NCBI RefSeq assembly: GCF_005844085.1
Contig: NZ_VCDI01000005.1
Location: forward strand, 1 to 64,000
Source of the DNA: Lichenicoccus roseus
GTDB taxonomy: Bacteria > Pseudomonadota > Alphaproteobacteria > Acetobacterales > Acetobacteraceae
DNA length: 64,000 nt
Direction of reading: 5' to 3'
Positions within the stretch are counted from its first letter, which is position 1. Each line of letters starts with the position of its first letter. The notes under the pieces are model-generated. The model was not told the origin of the DNA. It did not search any database and saw only the letters and a program-made list of their open reading frames with translations. Shown here piece after piece: positions 1 to 8,272 of this stretch. The translations under genes were made by a program, and so were the position numbers.

Positions 1-66
1 GCCCTTGAGGACCGCAATGGTCCCGCGGGCAGAAGCGACGTCGTCTTCGACCAGAAGCACACGCAT
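1..66 (-). CDS. ctrA: CtrA-type response regulator, N-terminal fragment
   Basis: Only the first 22 codons lie in the window; the gene runs off the left edge. The translation MRVLLVEDDVASARGTIAVL is the beta1-alpha1 part of a receiver domain, with the paired acidic residues (E7, D8, D9) that help bind Mg2+. The opening matches CtrA, the OmpR-family cell-cycle and motility regulator, and ctrA divergent from fliI is an arrangement known in Rhodospirillales. With so little sequence another OmpR-type regulator cannot be excluded; the neighbour is the main reason for naming it ctrA. Confidence 0.65.
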   Translation of the reverse strand, partial: MRVLLVEDDVASARGTIAVLKG

Positions 67-227
67 TTTCACCACCAGGAGTTTTCGTTGACCAAACGTT
101 ACCACCTTGGGTTGCATTATGTCGATAGATAAACGTAAAAGCATCTCTAGATTTTTCTGATAATCAAAAATTAACCGTCTGGGTTGTATTCAATTAGGAG
201 ACGGATGGCGATTGCGGGAGAACTGAC
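67..227. promoter_or_regulatory. Divergent ctrA/fliI intergenic region
   Basis: This 161-bp spacer is much richer in A+T than its surroundings. It contains one TTAACC half-site at 171-176, the core of the alphaproteobacterial CtrA box, but the second half-site seven bases on reads GGTT rather than TTAA, so a complete box is not present. Flagellar regulation by CtrA is well established in the class; here it is only an inference. A GGGAG ribosome-binding site at 216-220 precedes the GTG start of fliI. Confidence 0.4.
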
Positions 228-1607
228 GTGCCGGCCCTGGATGACCTGAGCTCACGTCTCGACGCCGTGCGCGCGTCCCTCTCCGATGTGTCGGCCTTCC
301 ATGTCTCCGGTCAGGTGTCGGGGATCAGTGGACTGGCGGTCGAGTTGTCGGGCCTCGACCGGCATGTGGCCGTCGGTGACCGTATCCTGCTGCGTGGACG
401 TGAGCCGCAGCCGGTGCAGGCCGAGATCGTCGGCTTCAGGAGCGGCCTGGCCCGCGCCATGGCATACGGTTCGCTCGACGGGATCGGGCCGGGAAGCGGC
501 GCTACCTATGCCATCGGTGCGGGAGCGATACCCGGCCGGCTGGCGCCGACGGACGCCTGGCTCGGACGGGTTATGGATCCGCTCGGCCGCCCGATGGATG
601 GCAAGGGGAGGCTGCCGCTTGGTCCGGTCTCCCGCCCGGTGCGCGCCGGCCCCCCAGAGGCAACGCTGCGCGCCCGGCTGGGGCCAAGGCTGGATCTCGG
701 TGTGCGGGTGATGAACCTGTTCACCACCTGCCGCGAGGGCCAGCGCCTCGGGCTGTTCGCAGGCTCCGGCGTCGGCAAGTCGACGCTGCTCTCCATGCTG
801 GCGCGGCAGACCAAGTGCGACGTCACGATCATCTCCCTGGTCGGCGAGCGCGGCCGCGAGGTTCGCGAGTTCATCGAGGACGATCTCGGTGCCGAGGGGC
901 TGGCACGCTCCGTGGTGATCATCGCCACGTCCGACACCCCGCCCCTGATGCGCCGCGAGGCCGCCTATTCCGCCATGACCGTTGCCGAGCACTTCCGCGA
1001 CCAGGGCAAGTCGGTGCTGCTGCTGATGGACAGCGTGACCCGCTTCTGCCTGGCGCTGCGGGAGATCGGGCTTTCGGCCGGCGAGCCGCCGGCGACGCGA
1101 GGCTATCCACCGAGTGTGTTCGCCGAGTTGCCACGCCTGCTGGAGCGTGCCGGACCGGGTCCGATGCTGCCGGATGGCACCGCGGGGCAGATCACCGCCC
1201 TGTTCACCGTGCTGGTCGAGGGCGACGATCACAACGAGCCGGTCGCCGACGCCGTGCGTGGCATCCTGGATGGGCATGTCGTGCTCGACCGCAAGATCGG
1301 CGAAGGTGGCCGCTATCCGGCGGTCGACGTGCTGCGGTCGTTGTCGCGCTCGGTGCCCGGCTGCAACGATGCAAGGCAGAACCTGCTGACCCGCAAGGCA
1401 AGACAGGTCCTGGCGCTCCATGCCGACATGGCTGACATGATCCGTCTCGGAGCCTATCGCAGCGGCAGCGATCCGGCGGTAGATGAGGCCATCGTGCTGG
1501 CTCCGCGCATCGAGGCCCTGCTGCGACAGGATCGCGGCGGAGCGACCGGGATCGAGACCAGCTTCGAACTGCTGGAACAGGCACTTGCTGTCGGGCACGC
1601 GACATGA
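228..1607 (+). CDS. fliI: Flagellum-specific ATPase FliI
   Basis: 459 residues, the usual FliI length. FliI energises export of rod, hook and filament subunits through the flagellar type III apparatus on the cytoplasmic face of the membrane. The Walker A motif GLFAGSGVGKSTLL lies near residues 182-195, Walker B (VLLLMDSVTRF) near 262-272, followed by the family block GEPPATRGYPPSVFAELPRL. An F1-beta-like N-terminal domain precedes the ATPase core. The start is GTG at 228, chosen for the GGGAG about seven bases upstream. It overlaps fliJ by four bases, so the two are translationally coupled. No other flagellar genes follow. Confidence 0.95.
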   Translation: MPALDDLSSRLDAVRASLSDVSAFHVSGQVSGISGLAVELSGLDRHVAVGDRILLRGREPQPVQAEIVGFRSGLARAMAYGSLDGIGPGSGATYAIGAGAIPGRLAPTDAWLGRVMDPLGRPMDGKGRLPLGPVSRPVRAGPPEATLRARLGPRLDLGVRVMNLFTTCREGQRLGLFAGSGVGKSTLLSMLARQTKCDVTIISLVGERGREVREFIEDDLGAEGLARSVVIIATSDTPPLMRREAAYSAMTVAEHFRDQGKSVLLLMDSVTRFCLALREIGLSAGEPPATRGYPPSVFAELPRLLERAGPGPMLPDGTAGQITALFTVLVEGDDHNEPVADAVRGILDGHVVLDRKIGEGGRYPAVDVLRSLSRSVPGCNDARQNLLTRKARQVLALHADMADMIRLGAYRSGSDPAVDEAIVLAPRIEALLRQDRGGATGIETSFELLEQALAVGHAT

Positions 1608-2026
1608 GCCGGAACCCGCTCATCACCCTGCTACGCCTGCGTGATGCGGAACTCGACGATGCGAAACGCACGGTGGCCGGAGCGCTGGTGCGTGAACACG
1701 CGGCTAGCCGCCGCCTGGAAGTCGAGGAAGCCGCGTTGTCGCGCGAGATGACGATGGCGACCAGCATGGCAGGTGGCGACGACTGCGTGGACGCTTTCGC
1801 ACGGTGGCTGCCCATCGGCCGGAAGGCGATCGGCGAGGCGCTCATTGCGTGCCAGGTGGCGGCGGCCGAGGTGGATCACGCCCGCACCGTCCTCACGCTG
1901 TCACGCGCGGGCCACCGGTCGGTGGAAATGCTGATGGAGAAGCAGACGCTGCAGACCGCCGCCGAAGCCGCGATCAGGACGCAACGCGAGATGGACGACC
2001 TCGCGTTGCGCCTGCGATCAGCGTAG
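1604..2026 (+). CDS. fliJ: Flagellar export chaperone FliJ-like protein
   Basis: 140 residues, almost entirely charged and alanine-rich helix with heptad-like spacing, as expected for the antiparallel coiled coil of FliJ. FliJ binds the FliI hexamer and couples it to the FlhA export gate. Sequence similarity within this family is low, so the call rests on length, coiled-coil character and the ATGA overlap with fliI. The 3' end overlaps the convergent gene at 2018-2470 by nine bases. Confidence 0.8.
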   Translation: MSRNPLITLLRLRDAELDDAKRTVAGALVREHAASRRLEVEEAALSREMTMATSMAGGDDCVDAFARWLPIGRKAIGEALIACQVAAAEVDHARTVLTLSRAGHRSVEMLMEKQTLQTAAEAAIRTQREMDDLALRLRSA

Positions 2027-2470
2027 CGGCCTGGAAGGCTTGCGACGGCGCAGCAGGCTTCGCACTGCTGCGAAAGCGCCACGTCCAGCATAGCGTCCAG
2101 CCGGACCCATGATGGTGCTGGTCACTGCCGTCAGGGCGACGGCGTTGCGCAGATCATGCAACGCCCTGTCGCGAACTATCCTGGCTTCGACCTCAACCGG
2201 ATCCGGCAATTTGCCGCGCCCCAGAAGAAGGAACACCACCAGAAACAGAACGTCGACCCCGAGCACGATCACGGATGCCCAGACCTTGCCGGTGTGCCAG
2301 GGGCCCTCGCATAGGGTCCAGAGCACTACGTGCACCGAGATCAATGCGAAGAACCCGAACACGGCCGCCACGACCAGGAAGGCGGCACGCCGGGCAAAGC
2401 GCAGTGCAGTCTTCTGAAGAAGCAGCCCTTCGGACGAAGCGGCGGTCTTGGCGAGTTCGACGACCTTCAT
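2018..2470 (-). CDS. YqjE-like / phage-holin superfamily membrane protein
   Basis: 150 residues with two hydrophobic segments (about residues 28-53 and 65-84) separated by a short polar loop, and a basic C-terminus (LLRRRKPSRPLR). This resembles the YqjE/phage-holin-3 family that commonly follows DUF883 (ElaB/YqjD) genes; proteins of this kind are inner-membrane, stationary-phase or stress associated, with no defined reaction. It lies 13 bases downstream of the DUF883 gene and is surely cotranscribed with it. The family assignment is by architecture and context. Confidence 0.6.
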   Translation of the reverse strand: MKVVELAKTAASSEGLLLQKTALRFARRAAFLVVAAVFGFFALISVHVVLWTLCEGPWHTGKVWASVIVLGVDVLFLVVFLLLGRGKLPDPVEVEARIVRDRALHDLRNAVALTAVTSTIMGPAGRYAGRGAFAAVRSLLRRRKPSRPLR

Positions 2471-2483
2471 GCCCCGGGCCGGA

Positions 2484-2753
2484 TCAGCGCGCTATGCGGC
2501 CGAGGAAGTATCCGACCACCGCCGAGATCGCGATCGCGATCAGCGGCTGCCCGCGAACCTGCTCCGACACGTTCTTGACCTGGGTATTGGTCAGGTCGCG
2601 AGCGCTGGTGACCGCGGATTCAGCCTTGCCGGCTGCGTCGGCCAGGGCCGGCGTGACACGCTCGTTCAACAGCTGCTCGACCTGGGCCCGTAGGGACTGA
2701 AGCTGCTCCTGGGTATCCTGCGCAGCATCTTTGACCTTGTCGGAAACAGCCAT
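2484..2753 (-). CDS. DUF883 (ElaB/YqjD-like) membrane-anchored stress protein
   Basis: 89 residues starting MAVSDKVKDAAQDTQ. The first about 65 residues are a polar amphipathic helix, and the end (QPLIAIAISAVVGYFLGRIA) is a single C-terminal membrane anchor with the typical GYFLGR close. ElaB/YqjD proteins tether to the inner membrane, and E. coli YqjD binds ribosomes in stationary phase. A purine-rich AAGGGGG lies just upstream of the ATG. It heads a two-gene operon with the YqjE-like protein and has an EcfG-like promoter sequence at 2783-2807. Confidence 0.8.
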   Translation of the reverse strand: MAVSDKVKDAAQDTQEQLQSLRAQVEQLLNERVTPALADAAGKAESAVTSARDLTNTQVKNVSEQVRGQPLIAIAISAVVGYFLGRIAR

Positions 2754-2782
2754 GATAAGCCCCCTTATGAATGTAGCGCTCG

Positions 2783-2807
2783 AACGTGTTGCAATCGGAC
2801 AAGTTGC
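2783..2807 (-). promoter_or_regulatory. Candidate EcfG-type promoter for the DUF883 operon
   Basis: On the minus strand the sequence reads GCAAC, 16 bases, then CGTT, about 30 bases before the DUF883 start. The alphaproteobacterial general-stress sigma factor EcfG recognises GGAAC-N16/17-CGTT, so this has one mismatch in the -35 element. The same spacing recurs before two other stress genes in the window (25990 and 47190). Confidence 0.45.
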
Positions 2808-2816
2808 ACCCGTCCG

Positions 2817-3947
2817 ATGAGCCCGGAGAGGGCCCTGGAGGTGCAGGATCTCCTGCTGTCGACCGCGGCGGCGGGCAATCCGGCGACGGCTAACCAGGCC
2901 CTGTCGCTGTCCGTTGGCGGCGGCGAAAGCATCACCTTGCTGGGTCTCCGCGACGGCGGCGCGCCGGACCTGCTGGACACCATCGCCGGCCATCTTCCAG
3001 CCGCAGCCGGCCGGATCCGTGTCGATGGACGCGATGTCGCGGCGCTGCCACCTGGCGACCGCCGTATCGGGTTGATCTCGGCACGAGACCCCTTGTTCCG
3101 GCACCTGACCGTGCGGCGGAATATCGGCTTTCCGCTGCGCGCGCGGCGGGTGCCGGAACCGGAACGCACCCACCGGGTCGACCAGCTGCTCGCGCTGCTC
3201 GGGTTGGAAGCCGACGCGGATCGCAGGCCGCGCGACCTTTCCCCGGCTCGGACGGTACGCGCGGCGCTGGCGCGTGCGCTGGCCGCCGATCCGGCCTTCA
3301 TCCTGCTTGACGATCCGTTCGCCGCCCTGGACCCGGTATCGCGGCGCGAGCTGCATCAGGTCTTGCGCCAGCTTGTCTCCGCGCGCGGTCTTGGCCTCCT
3401 GCTCGCCACCAGCGACCGCGAGGACGCGCTGTCGCTGGGCGGCCGCATCGGGATTCTCGATCGTGGGCGACTGCGCCAGCTTGCGACCGCGCCCGAGCTG
3501 CTCGACCGGCCGGCGGACGAGACCGTCGCCACCGTGTTCGGCGGCGCCAACAGCCTCACCGGTCAGGTTCAGGACATCGAGGACGACGTGGCGCTGGTCC
3601 GCCTGAGCGCCGGGCCGACGGTTGAGGCTATGGCTGCCGAGGGCCTGCAGGCCGGCATGCTGTGCATCGTCTGCATCCGGCCGGAACGGGTCGCGGTCGC
3701 CTTCCTGTCGGGCGCGCCTTCCGCCTCCGGAGACGGCCAGCTCGGCAGCGACGTACTGCCCGCGACGCTCTCCGAGACGGTTCATCTGGGCGACCATCTC
3801 AGGCTGCGCTTCCGGCTCGCCGGCGGCGGCGAGATGGTCGTGCACCGGCCGGCATCGCAGCCCACCTCCCAGCTCAAGCGCGACCGCCCGGCGGAACTCG
3901 CCTGGCAGCCGTCGCATGCCATCGCCTTTCCGGCCCCCGACATGTAG
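2817..3947 (+). CDS. Degenerate MalK/PotA-type ABC ATPase (catalytic motifs lost)
   Basis: 376 residues with the full layout of a PotA/MalK-type subunit: nucleotide-binding domain (about 1-235), then a TOBE-like regulatory domain with CIRPERVAVA. Every catalytic element is altered: the Walker A position reads GLRDGGAPDLL with no lysine, the Q-loop glutamine is missing (ISA for FQ), the signature is LSPARTVR in place of LSGGQQQR, Walker B ends in DD instead of DE, and the H-loop histidine is serine (ATSDREDA). The frame is intact over its whole length. It is most likely a non-hydrolysing ABC protein, either decaying or repurposed, next to a matching binding protein and a permease remnant. Confidence 0.75.
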   Translation: MSPERALEVQDLLLSTAAAGNPATANQALSLSVGGGESITLLGLRDGGAPDLLDTIAGHLPAAAGRIRVDGRDVAALPPGDRRIGLISARDPLFRHLTVRRNIGFPLRARRVPEPERTHRVDQLLALLGLEADADRRPRDLSPARTVRAALARALAADPAFILLDDPFAALDPVSRRELHQVLRQLVSARGLGLLLATSDREDALSLGGRIGILDRGRLRQLATAPELLDRPADETVATVFGGANSLTGQVQDIEDDVALVRLSAGPTVEAMAAEGLQAGMLCIVCIRPERVAVAFLSGAPSASGDGQLGSDVLPATLSETVHLGDHLRLRFRLAGGGEMVVHRPASQPTSQLKRDRPAELAWQPSHAIAFPAPDM

Positions 3948-3973
3948 CCGGGCGTAGAAGGCCGGACGCCCGG
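3948..3973 (+). terminator. GC hairpin after the ABC ATPase gene
   Basis: A perfect 8-bp inverted repeat (CCGGGCGT and ACGCCCGG) with a 10-base loop begins two bases after the stop codon. There is no U tract, so it may be a weak or Rho-assisted terminator, or an mRNA-stabilising hairpin between the ATPase and the binding-protein gene. Confidence 0.35.
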
Positions 3974-4119
3974 CCGGCCTGTTCCAGCACGCCGCAACCT
4001 GCTCTATGCACTATCCGCTTTCGCCCAGCCGCCTTGTGCCCAGCTCCTGGTTCTTAGCCCAGCCCGTCCATCGCAAGAGAGAAAGTCCACGTCCTGAGCG
4101 CCGCTGCGACCCTCGAGAG

Positions 4120-5262
4120 ATGATCCGACCGAGCAGATCGCCATTCCGGTGCGCTCCGGTGCTCTGGCTTCTGCCTGCACTGGCGTGCGGCGGCGCCGCT
4201 GCCGAGCCCCCGACCCCGACGGCCTCCCGTGCCGCCGTGTCTCGTCAGGCGAGCGCGCATCCGGACGCGCTGCAGGTCGCCTCCCTGGGCGGCGGCCTGC
4301 AGGAGGCGCAGCAAGCCACCCTGTTCAAGCCGTTCAACGATCAGACCGACATCGCCCTGCATGTCCAGGGCTGGGACGGCAGCCTGTCCACGCTGCAGAA
4401 GCGAGCGGCGAGCGGCGCCGTCGGCTGGGATCTGGTGTTGATGGAGGAGGCGCCGCTCCGGGTGGCCTGCCGGCAGGGACTCTTCATCCCCGACCCGCGA
4501 GGCACCGGCGATCGCGCCGACAGGCCGGACAGTACGGGTGCCGGGTGCGGCGTCAGCGCCTGGCGCGAGAGCATCGTGCTGGCCTGGGACAAGGGCCGGG
4601 TGGACTCCACGCCGACCTGGGCGGATTTCTGGGACGTCGCGCGCCGGCCCGGCAAGCGCGGCCTCAAGCGTGATCCGCGTGGCACGCTGGAGATTGCGCT
4701 TATGGCCGACGGGGTGGCGCCGTCCGACATCTATCGCACCCTGCAGACGCCGGACGGCATCAACCGCGCCTTCCGCAAGCTCGACCAGCTCAAACCCTAC
4801 ATCGTCTGGTGGCAGACCCCGGCCGAGGCGGTGCAGATCATAGAGAGCGGTGCCGTGCTGATGACAAGTGCTCCGAGTGGCGAGATCGCCACGGCCGATC
4901 GCCTCGGCAACCGGCATTTCGGCACCCAGTGGCAGCAAAGCCTGGGCGACGTGCTGGACTGGGGCATCACCCGATCGGCGGGCCCGGCAGCGCGTGACGT
5001 CGCCCGGCACCTCCTGGACTTCACCCGGCAACCGGACCGGGCGCAGGCATTCGCCGCAGCCTATCTCGCCCAGGCCAACCCGAGCCCGTCGACGACCGCC
5101 ACGGCCGCAGACCCTCCGGGGGCAACCGCCTCGACCGACAAACCCGCACCGGCGGCTCCGGTGCCGCGACATGCCGACACGCTCATGCTCGACGAGGATT
5201 TCTGGGCAGCTCAACTCGAACCGCTGGGACGCCGGTTCGAAGCCTGGATCAGCGCGAAGTGA
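4120..5262 (+). CDS. PotD-like periplasmic substrate-binding protein
   Basis: 380 residues. A signal peptide is visible (basic start, then APVLWLLPALACGGAAA). The mature part follows the spermidine/putrescine-binding family pattern: LQVASLGGG at the start, then the segment with GVAPSDIYRTLQTPDGINRA, then KPYIVWWQTPAEAVQ. Between about residues 322 and 352 there is a Pro/Ala/Thr-rich insertion (SPSTTATAADPPGAT) before the closing FW...RFEAW motif. The start at 4120 is chosen because the signal peptide begins there; an upstream in-frame ATG at 4006 would add an unlikely leader. The ligand is unknown. It lies between the degenerate ATPase and a truncated permease. Confidence 0.75.
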   Translation: MIRPSRSPFRCAPVLWLLPALACGGAAAEPPTPTASRAAVSRQASAHPDALQVASLGGGLQEAQQATLFKPFNDQTDIALHVQGWDGSLSTLQKRAASGAVGWDLVLMEEAPLRVACRQGLFIPDPRGTGDRADRPDSTGAGCGVSAWRESIVLAWDKGRVDSTPTWADFWDVARRPGKRGLKRDPRGTLEIALMADGVAPSDIYRTLQTPDGINRAFRKLDQLKPYIVWWQTPAEAVQIIESGAVLMTSAPSGEIATADRLGNRHFGTQWQQSLGDVLDWGITRSAGPAARDVARHLLDFTRQPDRAQAFAAAYLAQANPSPSTTATAADPPGATASTDKPAPAAPVPRHADTLMLDEDFWAAQLEPLGRRFEAWISAK

Positions 5263-5269
5263 CGCCTGA

Positions 5270-5599
5270 TTGAGGGCCTGGCCCAAGCTGGCGGTGATCG
5301 CGCTCATGCTGCCAGGCGCGATCACCGCCGCGATCCTGCCCGTGCTGCTGAACCATCCCCCCAGCCCGGCCGGGCTGCGTGTATGGCGCCTCGCCCTGGC
5401 GCTGCCGGTGCTGCTGACGCCTGTCCTGGCTTCGTTCTGGCAGTTGCAACGCGGCGAGGCGCGGGCGGCCGCGAGCCTCGGCGCCAAGCGCTTCGACCGG
5501 CTGCGCTGGATCTGGCTGCCACAGCTCGCCCCAGGCCTCGCCGCCAGCCTGGTGCTGGCGTTCCTGCTCGCCGGTGCTGCATTCCTGACCCGGCATTAG
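5270..5599 (+). pseudogene. Truncated PotB/PotC-type ABC permease remnant
   Basis: A 109-codon open frame with a TTG start seven bases after the binding-protein stop. It has two or three hydrophobic segments and a recognisable EAA loop ([20 protein letters not shown] followed by LPQLAPGL), the site where ABC permeases dock on the ATPase. A complete permease of this family is about 270 residues, so the N-terminal half is absent and the protein ends soon after the EAA loop. It may still be translated, but a working channel is unlikely. Confidence 0.6.
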
Positions 5600-5643
5600 C
5601 CGGCACTTCCAGCCTGCCGGCGGTCGCCCTATTCTTCCGGCGC

Positions 5644-6150
5644 ATGACCGAGCCCTTCTGGAAGCGCAAGCGCCTGGACGAGATGACCACGCAGGAGTGG
5701 GAATCGCTCTGCGACGGCTGCGGCCGCTGCTGCCTGCACAAGCTGCGCGACGAAGACACCGAGGAGGTCATCTTCACCAACGTCGCCTGTCGCCTGCTCG
5801 ATCCCGAGAGCTGCCAGTGCGCCGACTACGCGAAGCGGCAGCGCAAGGTGCCGGATTGCGTGCGCCTCACCCCGCAGAGCCTGCCCGAGATCGACTGGCT
5901 GCCGCCCTCCTGCGGCTACCGGCGCCTGCAGGAAGGTCGCGACCTCGCCTGGTGGCATCCGCTGGTCTCCGGCCGGGCGGAGAGCGTGCACGAGGCCGGG
6001 ATCTCGGTGCGCGGCCGGGTCGTCGGCGAGCGCGAGGCCGGTCCGATCGAGCATCATGTCGTCGACTGGCCCGGGCGTACGCCGCGCGCCATCGGCCGGC
6101 CGGCGGTGCCACCGACGATGCGCCGGCGACGGGTCGAGCGGGCTTCATGA
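5644..6150 (+). CDS. YcgN/UPF0260 family cysteine-cluster protein
   Basis: 168 residues. The N-terminal part carries [12 protein letters not shown], then [14 protein letters not shown] and PDC, the conserved cysteine set of the YcgN family, which probably binds a metal or Fe-S centre; the biochemical role is unknown. Tryptophan-rich stretches ([22 protein letters not shown]) are also typical. The ATG at 5644 is the only sensible start. The stop overlaps the ATG of the metallopeptidase gene (ATGA), indicating coupling. Confidence 0.85.
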   Translation: MTEPFWKRKRLDEMTTQEWESLCDGCGRCCLHKLRDEDTEEVIFTNVACRLLDPESCQCADYAKRQRKVPDCVRLTPQSLPEIDWLPPSCGYRRLQEGRDLAWWHPLVSGRAESVHEAGISVRGRVVGEREAGPIEHHVVDWPGRTPRAIGRPAVPPTMRRRRVERAS

Positions 6151-6944
6151 GCCGGGAGCCGGTCCGCAAGCTGAAGCGTACCGGCCAGAAGCGTACGGAC
6201 CAGAAGCGCGCGGGCCAGAAGCGCACCGGAATGGCGCCGCCGCCGGAAATGCTGCTGCTCGCGGGCGGCGAGACGCCGATACGATGGCAGCGGTCACGGC
6301 AGGCGCGGCGGGTCTCGCTACGGATCGACCCGCGCGCCGGAACGGTGGTGGTGACGCTGCCCCCGCGTATCACCCGGGAAGCGGGACTTGCCCTGTTGCA
6401 CGCCCACTCCGGCTGGATCTCCGGCAAGCTGGCGGCACTCCCTGGCCACGTGGTTTTCGATGCGGAGGCCATGGTTTCGCTCAGTGGCGTGCCGCACGTG
6501 ATCCGCCACCATCCGCAGGCGCGTCGCGGCGTCTGGGTCGAGGCCGGCGAGATCCGGGTCAGCGGCGATCACGCCTTCCTGCAGCGCCGGGTGCTGGATT
6601 TCCTGCGTGGCGAGGCACGCGATGTGCTGGGTGCGCTGGCCCGGGGCATCGCCGAGGCCTCGGTCGCGACTGGTGCCGCCCTGCGGCCACGACGGCTCGC
6701 GATCAAGGATACCAGTAGCCGCTGGGGCAGCTGCTCGTCCGACGGCGTGGTGATGTTCAGCTGGCGCCTGGTGATGGCCCCGCCGGAGATCCAGCACTAC
6801 GTCGTCGCGCACGAGTTGGCGCATCTTCGCCACCTGGATCACGGAGCCAACTTCTGGGCCCTGGTGGCGGCGCTGACCCCGCACCGGCAGCGCGCGGAGG
6901 CCTGGCTCCGGCTGCACGGCGCGGCGCTGCTGCGCATGGGCTAG
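6147..6944 (+). CDS. YgjP-like M48-type zinc metallopeptidase
   Basis: 265 residues. The zinc site is [16 protein letters not shown] near residue 217 (HExxH plus a downstream His), preceded by the family block [11 protein letters not shown]. This matches the YgjP/DUF45 group of WLM-type metallopeptidases, whose substrates are not defined. The N-terminus is unusual: residues about 7-29 consist of a repeated basic unit ([19 protein letters not shown]) before the family-typical start near the second ATG at 6231. Translation from 6147 is supported by the ATGA overlap with the upstream gene. Confidence 0.85.
   Translation: MSREPVRKLKRTGQKRTDQKRAGQKRTGMAPPPEMLLLAGGETPIRWQRSRQARRVSLRIDPRAGTVVVTLPPRITREAGLALLHAHSGWISGKLAALPGHVVFDAEAMVSLSGVPHVIRHHPQARRGVWVEAGEIRVSGDHAFLQRRVLDFLRGEARDVLGALARGIAEASVATGAALRPRRLAIKDTSSRWGSCSSDGVVMFSWRLVMAPPEIQHYVVAHELAHLRHLDHGANFWALVAALTPHRQRAEAWLRLHGAALLRMG
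6177..6230 (+). repeat. 15-bp coding tandem repeat
   Basis: Three 15-bp units (6177-6191, 6192-6206, 6207-6221) and a partial fourth, each ending CCAGAAG with small differences, encode the repeated basic pentapeptide KR-x-x-Q at the start of the metallopeptidase. The in-frame length lets copy number vary without a frameshift. Confidence 0.8.
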
Positions 6945-7019
6945 GGCCGGTAGCCGCGTTTCGCTCCCGGGTTTGCGGTGGCCGCGGCTCGCCCTGTAGG
7001 TTCAAGCAGCCGCGTGCGC

Positions 7020-7104
7020 GCGGGCGTGATGGAATGGTAGACATAACGGACTTAAAATCCGTAGGGCCTCGCCCATGCCGGTTCGAGTCCGGCCGCCCGT
7101 ACCA
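7020..7104 (+). tRNA. tRNA-Leu(UAA)
   Basis: A full cloverleaf is visible. The acceptor stem is GCGGGCG with CGCCCGT (a G-U first pair). The anticodon stem ACGGA/TCCGT encloses loop CTTAAAA, giving anticodon TAA. A long variable arm (GGGCCTCGCCC) marks a class II tRNA, and the T arm is GCCGG-TTCGAGT-CCGGC. The 3' ACCA is encoded. The long variable arm and anticodon identify leucine. It stands alone between the metallopeptidase and the aldo/keto reductase; tRNA genes are common integration sites, but no integrase or att duplication was seen nearby. Confidence 0.96.
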
Positions 7105-7131
7105 CTCTCGCCGCCCATACCACTCCGACCG

Positions 7132-8076
7132 CTAGACGACCCGGCCGATGATGCGCTCGGCTTCCACGAACAGGCCAGGCGGCACGTCGTGGCCGGACGC
7201 CTTGATGTTCTCGTCGATCTGGTCGGGCCGCGATGCGCCGATGATGGCCGAAGCGACATTGGCCTCGCGCAGCACCCAGGCGATGGCGAACTGGGCCAGT
7301 GTCAGGCCGGCCTGCTGCGCCAACGGCTTCAGCGCCTGCACCGCCTCCAGCACCGGCGGCTCAAGCCACTGCTTGCGGAAGGCGCCGTTCATCGCCTCGC
7401 TGGCGGCGCGGCTGTCGGACGGCACGTTGGCGCCGGGGGCGTATTTGCCCGTCAGCACGCCCTGGCCAAGCGGCGACCAGACGATCTGCGAAATCCCCGA
7501 GCGTGCGCAGAGTGGCATGACCTCGCGCTCCGGATCACGGTGCAGCAGCGAATACTGCGGCTGGCTGGACACGAACTTCGTAACGCCCGGCAGAGCCAGC
7601 GCCGCGGCGATCCGGTCCGCCGGCCATTCCGAGAAGCCGAGTGTGCGTGCCTTGCCGGCCTTCACGATCTCGGTCAGCGCCTCCATCGTCTCCTCGAGCG
7701 GCGCATCGGCGTCATAGCGGTGGCACTGGTAGAGATCGACGTGATCGACCCTCAGCCGCGCCAGCGAAGCGTCGATCTGCTTGTGCACCTGTGCCCGGGA
7801 CAGGCCGCGATCGGTGTCGCTCATCGGGAAATAGAGCTTGGTGGCCAGCACGTAGCTGTCACGCGGCAGGCCTGCCAGCGCCTCGCCCAGCACCGTCTCG
7901 GCGGCGCCGCGGCCGTAGACGTTGGCCGTGTCGATCAGGGTGATGCCGCGATCGAGCGCACGGTGGACGCAGGCGATTGCGGTCTGCTTCTCGACGCCAC
8001 CGGACGTCGTCAGCCACGATCCGAACGCGATCTCGGATACGGTGATGTCGCTGTCGCCAAGTTTGCGAAATTTCAT
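7132..8076 (-). CDS. Aldo/keto reductase
   Basis: 314 residues, an NADPH-dependent (alpha/beta)8-barrel oxidoreductase. Diagnostic segments are GITLIDTANVYGRGAAETVL (catalytic Asp and Tyr), the Lys in VLATKLYFP, and DLYQCHRYD for the catalytic His region. The C-terminal block AIIGASRPDQIDEN is the cofactor phosphate-binding part. The overall pattern resembles the Kv-beta/YghZ branch. The physiological substrate cannot be told. The start ATG at 8076 begins directly with the family-typical MKFRKLGDSDITVS. Confidence 0.9.
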   Translation of the reverse strand: MKFRKLGDSDITVSEIAFGSWLTTSGGVEKQTAIACVHRALDRGITLIDTANVYGRGAAETVLGEALAGLPRDSYVLATKLYFPMSDTDRGLSRAQVHKQIDASLARLRVDHVDLYQCHRYDADAPLEETMEALTEIVKAGKARTLGFSEWPADRIAAALALPGVTKFVSSQPQYSLLHRDPEREVMPLCARSGISQIVWSPLGQGVLTGKYAPGANVPSDSRAASEAMNGAFRKQWLEPPVLEAVQALKPLAQQAGLTLAQFAIAWVLREANVASAIIGASRPDQIDENIKASGHDVPPGLFVEAERIIGRVV

Positions 8077-8272
8077 CTCTGCCTCACTGAAAGTGCGCTG
8101 TGCCCCACCGCCGCCAGGGTAATCGGTAGGGCAAGATGCAGCACAGTGCCGGGACTGCTACCGCCGCGACCACGCCGATCCTCTGCGATGCGCTACCCGC
8201 TTGACTGGACCAGGTTACTCACGCGAGCACTGCCAAGGCGCCCAGGGGCGGCGGCGGCAACAATGCTACGCT

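Noticed and set aside
171-200. A complete CtrA box upstream of fliI
   Set aside because: Only one TTAA half-site is present at the right place; the second is GGTT, so only a half-site is noted.
7020-7135. tRNA-Leu as a genomic-island attachment site
   Set aside because: There is no integrase, no duplicated tRNA end and no change in composition downstream.
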